In this document: piece by piece, positions 10,941 to 22,805 of the stretch | Layout of the letters: every line of letters begins with the position of its first letter | Numbering within the stretch: the first letter of the stretch is position 1 | Assembly (NCBI RefSeq): GCF_001642475.1 | Contig: NW_019174034.1 | Span: forward strand, 50,258-114,257 | DNA length: 64,000 nucleotides | Direction of reading: 5' to 3' | DNA from: Fonsecaea monophora | Lineage: Eukaryota > Ascomycota > Eurotiomycetes > Chaetothyriales > Herpotrichiellaceae | Made by a program: the position numbers and the translations under genes | The notes under the pieces: generated by a model | What the model saw: only the letters and a program-made list of their open reading frames with translations | The model's database searches: none | Told to the model about the DNA's origin: nothing

Positions 10941-13553
10941 TCAGACGAAACTCCCTCCTTCAGGACCAGAAGGTTTCCAACTCTGCCGTCGACCGGCAGC
11001 TCTTAACCGCCGCTCTTCTCTTTCTCTTTTGCTCTGCTCCTCAAATCGTCTTCGGGTGGCTTCTGCCTCAATGCTGTCTAGCCGAACTGCATCGTAGCTG
11101 TGGGCATTATTCACTCTTGCGTCCTCGGAGACTTGAGTCCGGTGATCGTCTCCACCTATCCTGGGCAAACCACTGTCTTGATGCCGGATCGTAATGCTCG
11201 GCGGGCTCATCGATGAACTCTGGAAACGGTCTGACACTGCTGGTGTGGCTCTGGCCTGTGTCGTCCCGCCGCCCACCATCGTCCCTGGAATTGCTCGGTC
11301 GTCGTTGCTGTCTGTCGGAGGTGAACTCCTCGTGAGCAAAGGTGGGGGTTGATATATCCTCGGCGGACTTGGCCTTCTCCGGGTGCTTGCCATCCCGGAT
11401 GGTGGTGTCGAAGCTCGGATCGTCTCGGTCGACCGACTCACGGTGTTCATCATCTGCCAACCATCAACCTCGTCAGAATATGACAGAGAATGTTGAGGAG
11501 GAGAAGGGTGTTGATAAGGATAGTAATCATCAACGCTTGAAGCAGAGCTGGACAGAGAATGGGTGGGAGAATGGGCATAAGGAAAGGGTTGAGATGGGCG
11601 CTCAGGCGAGCGAGACGATTCATGCTCAAGCAAAGCAACGTGAGAATCACCCTTGACAAGTCCCAATCTTTCCTCCTCGGATGCATTCTTCATCGCCCGT
11701 CTTTGTTCATGGCTGCTAGTCCGATGTGAGAGATTTGGTCGAGAAAGCACCGGGTCAATCTCGGGAGTGCGGGAACTTGGTCGAAGGAAGTTGGTGAAAG
11801 AGAACTGGCGCCTTGCTTCGTGGGGTGGCTTGAGTGCAGGGGAGGATGACGGTTTGGCGGGTAGGGGTTTGGAGCGGGGCGAGGGTTGCGCTGCTATGCT
11901 GATCGCTCCTTCTTTCAAATGGCCTTGAGGGAGTCCATAAATCCGTTCTTGGGCATCTTCAAGGCTTCCTGGGCCATAGGGTATGATGGGTGACTCGGCT
12001 TTGGATGGAACGACCTTGATATCCGTCAAAGCAACGGGATGTATGGGGCTCCGTAGAGAATCTTGCGGCATGGTGGCATGGTGACGAGGACTGGGGTGAC
12101 GAATCACGCTCTGAGCACGATTCCGAAGAGTTTCGAAGAATCCAGCTTCATCATGCTCGGCATCTTCTTGCTCTGGATCAGGAAAATGTGACATTCCCAG
12201 CGGTGGATGAACGGTCTTCCGTCGAACAACGGCGCCAGGTTCGCCAATTACTGTTTTTCGACGGCGGAGTCCATCCCATTCCACAATTTCGTTCTCGCGA
12301 AGTGGCTCGAGTTGGTCTTTGAGTTTGTCTTCCCGGAGCCGTCTGGCTTCCTCCTGTTCCATTTTTTGCCGCGAGACGGAGATCCTTCTGATTAGAGCCG
12401 CAGTGCCGCGAATAGCATCGGCCTTGGGCTCCGTCTCCGGCTGCTCCACCTCCGCAATCTCCCTGACTTGATTGAGATCACCCTTGAAGACCGCGGCATC
12501 CGGAACATCTTTCGCAGATTTGGACATTTGTAGAAGGACGACGCCGGCACATATCTGGAGAAACCCCATGATCACGGTGGTGATGGACACGGCTGTGCCC
12601 TTGAAACCTCGAAATAGGATGGCGGAAGTAATAATTGTGGCGCTGGTGAAGATGACATAATAGGTCGGAGTGACGAGAGCAGCATTGAAGATGTTCAGGG
12701 CTTTCTGGAAGGTATTAGCACCGGATAGTGTCTGGGAAAGAGGCATACTTGCATTGAGGTAGATGATTTCAGTTAGAAGAGTCGCAATCACAAACACCAG
12801 TAGAACGTAGAGGAACCATTGGTTGAATTGGGACTTTCCACCCACTTGGGCAACGACCGCACTTCCCAGTCCCTGGGTCGCTACGACACTAAGGCCACCG
12901 ATCAAGCTGCAGATGCTGAGGTAGACCAACATGCTTTTCTTACCGTAGCGCGGCCCGGCCCACAAGGCGATGAATACGCATGCAACAATCACGACACCAG
13001 CATAGCTGAGGAAGCCTGGGGCGATGACAAAGTGCTGCATTTCTTGAATATCGGCGACAGCGCTTTGCTCGGGGGCGTTGAGAACAATGACAATGCTGCC
13101 GACGATGCAATTGAAGCAGCCCACTTTGCCCACGAAACTCAGGCGCTCCTTGAGAAAGATGGCAGAAAGAATGGTTGTGACCACAACACTTAGCGCCCCC
13201 AGGGGGGTGACGAGGATGGCGTCGACGAACGCATAAGCAACAAAGTTACAGATTTCGCCCAGGATCATCAGCGTCATGCCTCCCCACCACCAAACATTTT
13301 TGAGGTAGCCGTAACCCTCACCGGCTTCCTCATTATATTTGGCGTTCGCCTTGAGAAGTCCGGTCTTTTTCATCACAAATGAGATACCGATGAACAAGCC
13401 CGAAGCGACAGCCAGACTGAGTCCGATTGCTTTGTAGACAGGCGGACGGTTTGCTGCTGCGTCATTGGAATCGGTGGCGGTTGAATTGGTCGTCTCATTG
13501 CGGGCTATCAGGGTGTGAGCCACGGCCCATACCTGCGGAGGTACATTTTCCAT
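10941..13553 (-). CDS. NIPA-type magnesium transporter with long cytosolic tail
   Basis: Single exon of 870 residues from ATG 13553. Residues about 40-365 carry nine predicted membrane segments with family hallmarks: YKAIGLSLAVASGLFIGISF, WWWGGMTLMILGEICNFVAY, and FVDAILVTPLGALSVVVTTI. These match the NIPA/DUF803 family (EamA-like fold), which moves Mg2+ and related divalent cations across plasma or endosomal membranes. The remaining roughly 500 residues form a polar, Ser/Pro/Arg-rich tail with an RRKTVIGEPG-like basic patch and a coiled region (EEQSKREREERRLRAAGRR) near the end. Human NIPA proteins are about 330-400 residues, so the tail is a fungal extension, plausibly regulatory and phosphorylated. 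No intron is apparent. Confidence 0.9.
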   Translation of the reverse strand: MENVPPQVWAVAHTLIARNETTNSTATDSNDAAANRPPVYKAIGLSLAVASGLFIGISFVMKKTGLLKANAKYNEEAGEGYGYLKNVWWWGGMTLMILGEICNFVAYAFVDAILVTPLGALSVVVTTILSAIFLKERLSFVGKVGCFNCIVGSIVIVLNAPEQSAVADIQEMQHFVIAPGFLSYAGVVIVACVFIALWAGPRYGKKSMLVYLSICSLIGGLSVVATQGLGSAVVAQVGGKSQFNQWFLYVLLVFVIATLLTEIIYLNASMPLSQTLSGANTFQKALNIFNAALVTPTYYVIFTSATIITSAILFRGFKGTAVSITTVIMGFLQICAGVVLLQMSKSAKDVPDAAVFKGDLNQVREIAEVEQPETEPKADAIRGTAALIRRISVSRQKMEQEEARRLREDKLKDQLEPLRENEIVEWDGLRRRKTVIGEPGAVVRRKTVHPPLGMSHFPDPEQEDAEHDEAGFFETLRNRAQSVIRHPSPRHHATMPQDSLRSPIHPVALTDIKVVPSKAESPIIPYGPGSLEDAQERIYGLPQGHLKEGAISIAAQPSPRSKPLPAKPSSSPALKPPHEARRQFSFTNFLRPSSRTPEIDPVLSRPNLSHRTSSHEQRRAMKNASEEERLGLVKGDSHVALLEHESSRSPERPSQPFPYAHSPTHSLSSSASSVDDYYPYQHPSPPQHSLSYSDEVDGWQMMNTVSRSTETIRASTPPSGMASTRRRPSPPRIYQPPPLLTRSSPPTDSNDDRAIPGTMVGGGTTQARATPAVSDRFQSSSMSPPSITIRHQDSGLPRIGGDDHRTQVSEDARVNNAHSYDAVRLDSIEAEATRRRFEEQSKREREERRLRAAGRRQSWKPSGPEGGSFV

Positions 13554-15838
13554 GGTATGGATGTGTGCGGTTCGAACAACCGCGTGCGCGGGCCACCAAC
13601 GTAGAATAGCGCTACGACGTCGAGGCCATGGACGCTGGTGAATCCTGTCGTGAGGCTTGCGTGAGTAAGCAGAGGATCTTTTTCAGAGCCACTTCGAAGT
13701 GCTCGGTTTGAATAATATAGTCTTTCAACGTCCAGGTCGTTCCGGGGGGTTTCGAATGCTTCTGTTAGCAGCGCGAGGAAGGAAGCGTTGGGTCCGGGCG
13801 TTCGAATGTGCAGACAGAGTCGTGGGGAATATCTTGTTGATATGCTGGCTGAGAGGGATTGGGGGTTCGATTGCGTCCTTTAGGAGCGTTCGAGTCGAGT
13901 GGTCCGGAACAGTTCCTGGGAGAACGGAGGCTGCGATAGATGTGAGGTGGTTAAAGCGTTACAAACTTACAGGAAAAGCATGGACAAGAAGACAGAGAAG
14001 GGGAACTTGGAACAGGTTGAAGATGTGACATGGGAAAGTAAGATCTACCAACCACTGACGCAGTTGTGGCTTGTATTAGCGCTTGGGGGGGATTTGGCAA
14101 CAGAGGAAAAAGGTTGGCTGGCACGGACCCACTGCCTGGGCTACCCATCACGGCCCTGGAACAGACCCTCCAAAAGCCATAGCAGACCACCAGGGAAAAG
14201 CAGGGGAGGTCCGCTAGAAGGGCGACGTCTTGGACGTTTGGGGTCTGGGCCAGCCTTTTCGGGGGTCGGAGGGGCGCCACTAGGCTACGCAGGGGCCGTT
14301 GCTGGGGCTTTGGTGGCCCGTTATCGATACTCACCGGGGTCAACTCAGCCAGCACCCAACCACTCCTTGTCAGCAGTGGCTTTAACTACGAGTAGATATT
14401 ATGTACCAGGACGAGTACTTCGTACGAGTTACTTGGTGGTTACTCGAATATATGGACATCGCATCAAGTACAACAGAGTGGTATTGAAAATATCTTTTCT
14501 GCAACCCACAATTTTCTTCTGCCTTTTCCGATCTCCAGAATGCTCCTTGTTTGTCGTCTTTCAGGCATATCATCCCAATCCAGCACTTGTACCGCGTGGC
14601 GTGGCCTCCCTCACGACTTACCTACGCGTCTCGTTCGACGTGGATCATATCCAAAACTTCGCCAGTCGCGGATTTGCGGCCGAACATTTCTTGTCACTGG
14701 TCGTGACCCGTCGTCGCACTGTTCTGTGATGCTGAAATAGTCGCGAGTGGAAAAACTCTCCTTTCTCCATGAACATCCACCTGTTTCAGATGTGCGTTCT
14801 CCTGTGTCTCAGATGGTTGAGCCCTGCAGACTGCTGAGGCTGTTGGACCCTTGAAACCGACTGATCCGTGAACGAGGCTACGCAGTAGTCTTTGTCATGG
14901 TCCCATTCCCAGCAAGCAGTAGTCGTCAAGTGACTCGGGTCAAGCAAGGTCCAAGGATCTGACACTTTTGTCATGTCTCGCTGAGTACCGAGTACATTGT
15001 GGTTCTTGTATCACCGAAACCCATTTAACTTCCCCGCATCCTCGATATGCTGTTGGGCGGAGAAATCCCACAACTGGTATCTCTATACCTCAGCAGCAAC
15101 CAGCAGCAACCTAGAGGGCAATTGGTTTGATATGACATTGCGGACTTGGTCGTTCCATGACCTGATAAGGCGCCCTCCCCCCTATGGTGCCCTCCTCCGC
15201 CGTCTTCGCATGGCTCTTGTGCCAAGTAATTGTTAATACCGGCCAACAATACTCCGCAGGGTCTATCTTTCTCGCCCCGTTTTCAGCAAATCAAGATCTC
15301 GTGTCGATGACTTCCGGTAGGGTCTACATGGTCTATCGAGGGGCTTGCTTAGTCCGACTGCGTTCATCATCATGGGTGATGGCCATTGGCGACAGCAACG
15401 CCACCAGACGTCAAATCCGATAGAAAACCACTGATAAGGTCGGCAGAGGCAGTAGAGCTCTGTTAAGCTCCTGTCAAGCAGCCCACTTATCATTCGACAG
15501 CAGGGATTTGACCTCAGAGCGGCCTTCTCCCGGACGTCTCTGCGTTCGCGACGCCCTGGCATCGTTACACACCTGCTAGTTCGAGAAACGGACCACCCTA
15601 CCTGCTGCTGGCAGACTTCCCCATACCCACCAGTTATCGCAAAGAGTGCCGCTCCCAGGACCTTGGTTCACCCGGTGAAGGCAAGCTTATCACGCGTGCC
15701 TCGCTAAAATATCGTCAGAACCGAATGAGTCTTGGATAGGAAAGGTAATAAAGCCCTGATCATGTCCCTTTTCCATGCGAATCTCATCCCAAGCTCGGTC
15801 GTTGCCACATTTCATCGAAACTCGAGCTTCTCTTCAAC
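13554..15838. other. Large divergent intergenic region, no gene recognised
   Basis: About 2.3 kb between the NIPA start (13553, minus) and the permease start (15839, plus). One long plus-strand open frame (13899-14729) is present, but its translation is rich in Gly/Arg/Pro with no domain and no splice logic, so it is treated as chance. The region should contain both promoters and leaders. Confidence 0.4.
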
Positions 15839-17633
15839 ATGAGTGCCCCTCGCAAGCTTTCAGTGACCGTCATCGACGAGAACGCCGTTGGCGTAACATC
15901 CGTCCTCGCCAAACGTGGCACCCATGCTGTCTTGGAAGAAGGCGCCAGTCATGACGAGGTTACTTTGGGTGCTTTAGGATATAAACAAGAATTCAAGAGG
16001 TCAGTGTCTGGCCCCAGTCGTCTCATGCTAGCTGTCATGCTGACCAAACACCAGAGATTTCACGATCTGGGAATCGTTTTCAGTGTCGTTCTCCGTCCTA
16101 GGCCTTTTGCCTTCGATTGCGTCCACGATTGGCTACAGCTTGGGTTATTCGGGAACGGGCGGTGCCATTTGGGGGTGGCTCATTGCTGCGCTTTTTATTC
16201 AGGCCACCGCCTACACCATGGCCGAATTATGTTCAAGCATGCCTACCGCCGGCGGTCTTTACTACGCTTCCGCCGTTCTTGCTCCTGAGGGATGGGGACC
16301 GTTAGCGTCCTGGTTTGTTGGATGGTCCAATTTCTGCGGCTTCGTTACCGGCCCATGCTCCGTTAACTATGCTCTGGCTTCTATGCTCGTCACCTGTGGA
16401 ATGATCGCTTATCCCGGCTACGAGCCGGAGACATGGCACATATACCTCACATTGCTCGCTATCCTGGTTATTAATGGTCTCATCACAATGCAGTCGACCT
16501 GGTTCATCGGCTGGGTCAATAAGATTGGGACGATATGGAACCTCATTGTCATACTAATTTTTGTCATCTGGTTCCCAGTGGGTTCGATTCATCACCCAAA
16601 GACCAATCACAGTCACTATGTATGGACCAGTTTCCCCAACGGCACTGAGTGGCCAATTGGCTGGTCTACCATCATGGGATTTCTCACCACCATCTGGACT
16701 CTGTCCGGGTATGATGCACCCTTCCACCTGTCGGAGGAATGCAGCAATGCCAACATTGCTTCCCCCCGAGCCATTGCCATGACCGCTCAATCAGGCCTGG
16801 TCTTGGGCTTTGCCATCATGTTGATCATCGTGTATACCGTCACCGACATAACCGATGTCGTGGCGGGTCAGTATGGGCAGCCGTTCGGTAGCCTGTGTCT
16901 GCAGGTTTTGGGCCAAAAAGCGGGCCTTGCCATGTTCTCCCTCAACATAATTGCTCAGTTCTTTGTCGGGGTTGGTTGTACCGTCACAGCGACTCGTGTG
17001 ATATTCGCTTACTCTCGCGACGGCGCCATCGTGGGATCTCGGTGGTGGAGTCAGATCCATCCAAAAACCAGGACACCGGTTTACGCAACCTGGGGCGTTC
17101 TGTTGGTCGCGGCTCTGCTCGGGCTATTGATGTTTGCCAGCCCTGTCGCCATCGGTGCCGTGTTCAGCATTGGTGCCATCGCGCAGTATACGGCATTCAC
17201 GACGCCTGTGGCATTGAAGTTGTTCTTCGATAATGGCAGATTCAAACCAGGTAAGCCGGGAGCACTCAAACTTCGCTTGGCTATGACTAAATCCAAATTT
17301 GCAGGCCCTTGGAACCTCGGGAAATACTCGAAGCCCTTAGGAGCAGTTGCCTTTGGTTGGTGGTTGTTGATTGTTCCGGCGCTGTGCTTTCCTGCGGTCA
17401 AGGGCAAAGACCTGACTCCACTGACGATGAACTGGACATGTCTCATCTATGGGGGCTCGATGTTTTTGGCCATGTCATGGTACGCGATCAACGGCCGAAA
17501 ATGGTTCAAAGGGCCTCGTATCAATGTGCATTACACAGCAGGAGGGACGGAGATTCTCGATGGCGAATCTGCACACAGCAGTGAAGGAAAGCAGAAGGGA
17601 ATTGAAGCAGCAGAAATCAAGTCGGAGGTGTAA
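15839..17633 (+). CDS. Amino-acid/GABA/choline-type permease (APC superfamily)
   Basis: Three exons, 15839-15999, 16055-17250 and 17305-17633, give 561 residues. Intron 1 (55 nt) restores EFKRDFTIWESFSVSFSVLG; intron 2 (54 nt) restores RFKPGPWNLGKYSKPLG. Twelve membrane segments are expected, with APC motifs: ASTIGYSLGYSGTGGAIWGW in TM2, the AELCSSMPTAGGLYYASAVL loop, and SGYDAPFHLSEECSNANIAS in TM6/7, the latter typical of fungal GABA (Uga4-like) and choline (Hnm1-like) permeases. The tail is hydrophilic. It would import small amines or amino acids across the plasma membrane; which one is not decidable. Intron 2 is a multiple of three without stop codons, so its retention would add 18 residues. 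Confidence 0.9.
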
Positions 17634-18367
17634 GCAATGGTTTCACGAAGGTTGCCAGAGGCCAGTAATGTTTACTGCATTTTCCCTATTCCACCAGCTG
17701 CTACCAAGTACAATAACAGAGTGAATTTGTCAGAGTTTGTAGGAAATTGTGCCTGATCAGCAGCAGCAGGAGTAGGTGGAGTAGCAAATCACGCGGGTCG
17801 CCTGCCCTTGTAGCCGACCAGCCAGTCACTGCCCCGTTCAAACCTGCAGAGAGCCGTAGTTTCCGCTTGTGGTCCCGATCTCTGGTACTCGGTACTCGTA
17901 CTTGTCCCGCAGCTCTGACTGGTTCCCCTCGCACTCACCACTCAACCCCAAGCACAAAGTTTTAGCATGAATGATGCCTAACGTCCCAAACCTGAATCCA
18001 AACACCTTTCATCCATGGTTCCTTTGTCGCCAAGTCGAACACGGTCGATCCCCTCTCCGAGGCCCCGATAGAATTCCTCGCACACAATTCTATTGTCCCA
18101 CCTGTTCGCTAGCCGTTTGACAATTCAAAGGGCGGCCTAACAACTCCCAAGGACGGCGCCGTGGCATTACGACAATGACAATAATGCCCATGATGTCTAG
18201 CATCCTATCGCAGCGGCTGATCATCCTCAGCGATTCAAGTTCCCCCACTTCTTGATATTGATCAGGCTTTTCCATTCGCCTGCCCTTTTCCACTGAACTT
18301 CCGAACCAAACCCTCAATATCTGCTCGTTCCAGTCTCTTTCCGCAAGCAAGCCCTTCTACAAGAAGC
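17634..18367. other. Intergenic region
   Basis: About 730 bp between tandem plus-strand genes. It holds the 3' end of the permease and the promoter of the regulator-like gene. Repeated GGTACTCG-like strings occur at 17884-17898; nothing else stands out. Confidence 0.3.
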
Positions 18368-20188
18368 ATGCCGGATTCACTACTTTGGATTAACAAGGAC
18401 AGTGGGTCGACAGTACTGTCGCGCAGTTCCAAGGCCGAAACTCGACAGATTCGAAAACATGTCCAACACGAAAGACAACTCAGAGCCAAAGCCGCTCATG
18501 ACGCAGCTGCCAAGTCGACCCCTTCGGCAGAAAATAACCCTAAGAGAATCAGAGGAAAGGATCACGTTGACGCCGAACAGACACCAGTTCCGCTAGGACA
18601 GCCAGATCTTCGCCTGGATACAAATGTGCAAGTTCAAAGTCCTGATTACCCGCGTTCGCTCTTCCCGGCGTCTTTATCACCAACTGTCAGGTCCCCCATG
18701 ACCCCTTCGACCCGAATCTTGCAGGCTGTAAGCACTTTCCCGGGACTTGAGCCCCAGGAGTTGCGCAGCTTGGTTTTCTTCTGCCAGAGAACCGCGCCCG
18801 AGTGGTCCGGTTGGAGAGACGCAATATTCTGGAACAAGCTCATCCTTCAGGCATGTCACATAAACCGCTCCATTCTCCACGGAGTAGTCGCCCTCGGCGC
18901 ACTTCATGAATCGTCCGAGGTGGACGGAGAGTCAGATGAACGCTCGAATTTGCAAGAGTTGGCTCTCCACCAGAGCAGCAAGGCTTCTCGAATAGCGTAT
19001 GAAACCGCAATGTCTGATATCGCCACTCTAATCTCGTGTGTCATCTTTATATGCCTTCAGAATCTCCAGGACAGCCACACCGCCTATCAACTACTGAAGT
19101 CGGGACATAGCTTGATTACCGACATTGACAAAAGACTAGGAACCGGTGATCTCAGCCTTTCTGACAGCGAAAAGACGGTCCTGAACAACTTCCTTCGCCC
19201 CATTATTGAGCGTCTGCGCATGAGGTTCTGCAGTATCGTCGACATCCCTTCTGCCTTGGCCCTCAGTGCCTCCATCAAACTGAGCAAGGTGGAGCATCGC
19301 TTGACGCTGCCAGAAATCCCCTACTGCTTTGGAAATCTCTTCGAGGCGCGCAACAAGCTTGAAGAAATTGTGGAGTGGGCGCAAGAGAATATAGACCCGT
19401 CGTTCGCGCCCAGTGAACAGCGGTCACAGGTGCAGGCTTTGCTGGCAAGCTGGAATGCCGCCCTCGAAGATACAAGGATCACTGCACTTGAGCGATATGA
19501 TGCTTTGGTCACTTCGAAGAAGCTCCTGAGAGCCGCCGCACTGGTCGCCTCGATCCTGTTCGATACTCTGGGGACGAGTGAGGAATGCAGCTATGATCGC
19601 CACCTTGACAAATTCGCAGAAATTGTTGATCTTTACACTGAGGCCATCGGCAACCCTGCTAGAGCTTTTAGAAGAACTTCGTTCGGAATAGACTCCGGGG
19701 TGATCGATACCTTGGCCTTTGTTGCTGGAAGATGCCGCGATCCAATTGTTCGGAGAGCTGCCGTCCACTTACTAGCCCAAACAAACAGGACTGAAGGGGA
19801 TCTTCAAGGCTGTACAGGTAGCACCATCTTGGAGGCACTCATGGAGCTGGAGGAGGACGGTGTCGTTGCGACGGAAGCAAGCCAGATTCCAGAATCCCAA
19901 AGGCTACGCATCTGGGAGGACCACCAATACTGGGATACCGGCAAAATTCAAATTTTCTTCGTCAAGTGGCCTTACGACCCCTCATTGGGTGCTGAAATCA
20001 AGACGGCTTCTGTCTACCTGCCGATGAAGGCGCTGAGGACTGCAAAGGAAAAGGCGACTCCCGGCAGCCCGACAGGATTGCCCAATGTCAAGTATGGTCG
20101 GGGGGTCGGCGCGTTTCTGGAAGAAGGCACCCAAACCTACCATCAGATCACATTGTCTTCCTTTTTCATGCCGATGCCGAGGCTCTGA
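18368..20188 (+). CDS. Fungal transcription-factor-like protein lacking a Zn2Cys6 cluster
   Basis: Single exon of 606 residues from ATG 18368. The N-terminus (RSSKAETRQIRKHVQHERQL) is basic but lacks the CxxC repeats of a zinc cluster. Residues about 125-330 resemble the helical middle region of fungal-specific transcription factors: QRTAPEWSGWRDAIFWNKLI, QACHINRSILHGVVALGALH, then a helical stretch with LISCVIFICLQNLQDSHTAY. This architecture is common in ascomycete proteins annotated as C6-finger-like regulators without the finger. It may be a cofactor or a diverged regulator; DNA binding is not supported by sequence. No intron is evident. Confidence 0.7.
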   Translation: MPDSLLWINKDSGSTVLSRSSKAETRQIRKHVQHERQLRAKAAHDAAAKSTPSAENNPKRIRGKDHVDAEQTPVPLGQPDLRLDTNVQVQSPDYPRSLFPASLSPTVRSPMTPSTRILQAVSTFPGLEPQELRSLVFFCQRTAPEWSGWRDAIFWNKLILQACHINRSILHGVVALGALHESSEVDGESDERSNLQELALHQSSKASRIAYETAMSDIATLISCVIFICLQNLQDSHTAYQLLKSGHSLITDIDKRLGTGDLSLSDSEKTVLNNFLRPIIERLRMRFCSIVDIPSALALSASIKLSKVEHRLTLPEIPYCFGNLFEARNKLEEIVEWAQENIDPSFAPSEQRSQVQALLASWNAALEDTRITALERYDALVTSKKLLRAAALVASILFDTLGTSEECSYDRHLDKFAEIVDLYTEAIGNPARAFRRTSFGIDSGVIDTLAFVAGRCRDPIVRRAAVHLLAQTNRTEGDLQGCTGSTILEALMELEEDGVVATEASQIPESQRLRIWEDHQYWDTGKIQIFFVKWPYDPSLGAEIKTASVYLPMKALRTAKEKATPGSPTGLPNVKYGRGVGAFLEEGTQTYHQITLSSFFMPMPRL

Positions 20189-20897
20189 AGCTCTAGCAGT
20201 TGCTGTGGAAAGTCCGAAGCACGCGGAGGAGACAGTTTGCCTCCGTTCTTCTGCTAGCCATCCAGACTGTGTTTCCTCCAGGAAGTGACTAGAATGCAAG
20301 CCCAGCAGGTGTGTGATGCCGGGGATGCACAACGTCAGTTTTCAGCAGAGCACCAGTTCATAGAGGACTGCGTATTCCGCTAGCTCACTCGCTCACCATT
20401 TGTCGCTAACTAACTCTAGTCCACCCCCTCTCCGGTGGGAAATGAACGAGTGTCGCGGGGACCGGATATACAAGCATCAAGCCAGCTACTTACCTGGGAA
20501 TAGTTGCGAGATCTACTGGAATTTGCCGATTGGTCTGCTTCTTGGCTACGACCCGTCCTATGAGATCAGTGCTCCATCTCGTTGTCGTGAGGTGTTTTTG
20601 GTCAAGGCCAGACGATCGTACGGTATTCATGAGGACACCCCAGCACCGACTGGAAGTGGTTCTCTTTCTAACACCAGAATCTAGGCGATATCTAAGGGAT
20701 GCATAAAGAGCTACCTGGAGGAACTACCGCATAGCGTAGCACCTGAAGCCAACTCCGAACCACCGTCGCCGAAAAGCGAACTCGACCACATGTTTGCGCA
20801 AGTAGGACAGCTGATTTTGACGCCCAGCCCAACATAAATACCACGTTGACTGGAAAGATATCTCCCAGGGGTTTGTCAATTTCTCCCAAGACTCAAT
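20189..20897. other. Intergenic region at the border of the accessory block
   Basis: About 700 bp between two plus-strand genes, containing the promoter of the monooxygenase gene. No repeat, tRNA or mobile-element end is recognisable at this border between ordinary and accessory gene content. Confidence 0.3.
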
Positions 20898-22805
20898 ATG
20901 TCGTCTAAATATGGTTATCTGCCTTCGTACCAAGCTCGCGAAGTCGAAAAGCATGAGGCAAATTGGCGCGACATCCCCAATGCTAATCGCAACTTTACGA
21001 AAGCCGAGGTAGTCATTGTTGGTGGAGGAATATCTGGAATGTGCATGGCAATCGATCTTTTAGTCACCCAGAGGGCCAAGAACATAATACTCCTGGAGAA
21101 GGGAGGTGGTTTCGGGGGAACTTGGTTAGTACCTCAACAACCACACCACGGATGATACTAATGAAAGCCAGGAGAGATAACAGATATCCTGGTTGCTGTT
21201 GTGATGTCTTCAGCGTGCTTTACTCCTACTCATTTGCACAGAACCCCCGATGGTCTCATCGTTATCCGGGCCAGGAAGAGATTCTGGTTAGTTCTTTCTC
21301 CTCGTATGTGCTTGTATACTGAGGGTCACCAGGACTACCTGACCAGCGTCGCTCAAAAATATGGACTTTATAAGTATACTCGGTTCCACACAACCGTCGA
21401 GGCTGCCAACTGGAATGATAGATGCCTCAAGTGGGAAATAACAGTGACTGTAGGCGAAGGGAAAGAATCCGAGTTCACCCCTACCTATCAAATCACCAGT
21501 GACTTCTTGGTGGCGGCGACTGGCCAACTCAACAATCCCAAAGGAATGGATACTCCCGGATACAACGATTATCAGGGGAAGATCATGCATTCCGCCAGAT
21601 GGGACTGGAGCTATGACTTGAAAGGAAAGAAAATTGCTGTCATTGGGACCGGTAAGACGCTTTGCTCTGATCCTTGCTCTTCTGACTGACACGTCACAGG
21701 CGCCACGTCTGCACAGATCGCTCCAGAAATCGCAAGACTGGCATCTGAGATTACCATCTGTCAGAGAACACCCGCTTGGGTTATTCCACGCCATGATGAG
21801 AAGATTCCCCACTGGCAGCAAACCCTACATACATATCTCCCCCCAGCACGCTGGCGAGCTCGAGCGGAGGCCATGGACTTTCGGGAATCTTTTCACTCCG
21901 CAGTCACCCAAGCTGACTCGGCTTATGCCGATCTGATGAGATCTATGAACTACAATCTCTTGAGGGAACAGCTGCCTAATCGTCCTGACCTTTGGGATAA
22001 ATTGTCCCCTAGATACCATCCTGGATGCAAGAGGACTGTGATCAGTGACGACTACTACCCTACTTTTTTGAGGCAAAATGTCAAATTGGAGACCGACAAG
22101 ATCGAACGATTTACGCGAGACGGAATCAAGTTCCAAGGCCATGACTCGGCAGAAAAGTTCGACTTGATCGTGATGGCGACTGGATTTGATACATTCTCAT
22201 TCTTGTCGCCCATTGGCATCACCGGGCGCAACCGCAGGCGGCTGGAGGACATCTGGGCGAAAGCGACTTATGCTTACAAAGGCGTGACGGTGCCAGATCT
22301 TCCGAATTTTGGCATGCTGTATGGGCCAAACACAAATCTCTCCCATAACTCTTTGATACTTGTTATCGAAGCGCAGACAAAGTACATCTCAGTCCTTGTC
22401 AATAAGGTCCTGCAGGCTAGACGCACAGGTGGCGGACTGGCATTGTGTCCATCGGAAGAGAAGACTCTCAGCTATTGGCTCGACCTGCAAAAAGCGCTGC
22501 AACAGACATCGTTCGCTGACCCGAATTGTAACAGCTGGTGGAAAAGAGCCGACGGTCTCATCACGAACAACTGGGCGGGAACAGCCATTGATTACCAGAA
22601 AAATTTGGCAACAGTAGAGTGGACAGACTATGATGCGTTCGGCATGGGAGGCTCTGAGGTTGCCATGTTCGGGACAGCCGATAAAGCCACCAAGATCCGA
22701 AGAGTTGTGGAGGAGACCAGACTGAGCAGGACTTCTTTGGGGCTTCTCCTTGTGGGTATTGTTGGATTTATCCTACAGAGTATCGCTTGGACAGCGTGGA
22801 AATAA
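20898..22805 (+). CDS. Baeyer-Villiger-type flavin monooxygenase with C-terminal membrane anchor
   Basis: Four exons, 20898-21124, 21172-21286, 21333-21651 and 21700-22805, give 588 residues; introns are 46-48 nt. Class B flavoprotein monooxygenase features are present: FAD Rossmann motif VGGGISG (41-47), GGTW and DNRYPG, the BVMO fingerprint at 194-204 (YQGKIMHSARW, Tyr in place of the usual Phe), the NADPH motif VIGTGATS (217-224), and MATGFD. Such enzymes insert oxygen next to ketones or oxidise N or S, using NADPH and O2. The last about 20 residues (GLLLVGIVGFILQSIAWTAW) are a hydrophobic helix, so the protein may be tail-anchored in the ER. It is the first gene of the accessory block; a role in aromatic or alicyclic ketone oxidation is inferred from neighbours. 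Confidence 0.9.

Noticed and set aside
13862..13880. GGTTCGATT string resembling a tRNA B box
   Set aside because: No matching A box, acceptor stem or T run at the right distance; no tRNA gene could be supported anywhere in the window.
13899..14729. Long plus-strand open frame (276 codons) in the NIPA-permease gap
   Set aside because: Gly/Arg/Pro-rich translation without any domain, no splice structure, and located in a divergent promoter region; treated as chance.
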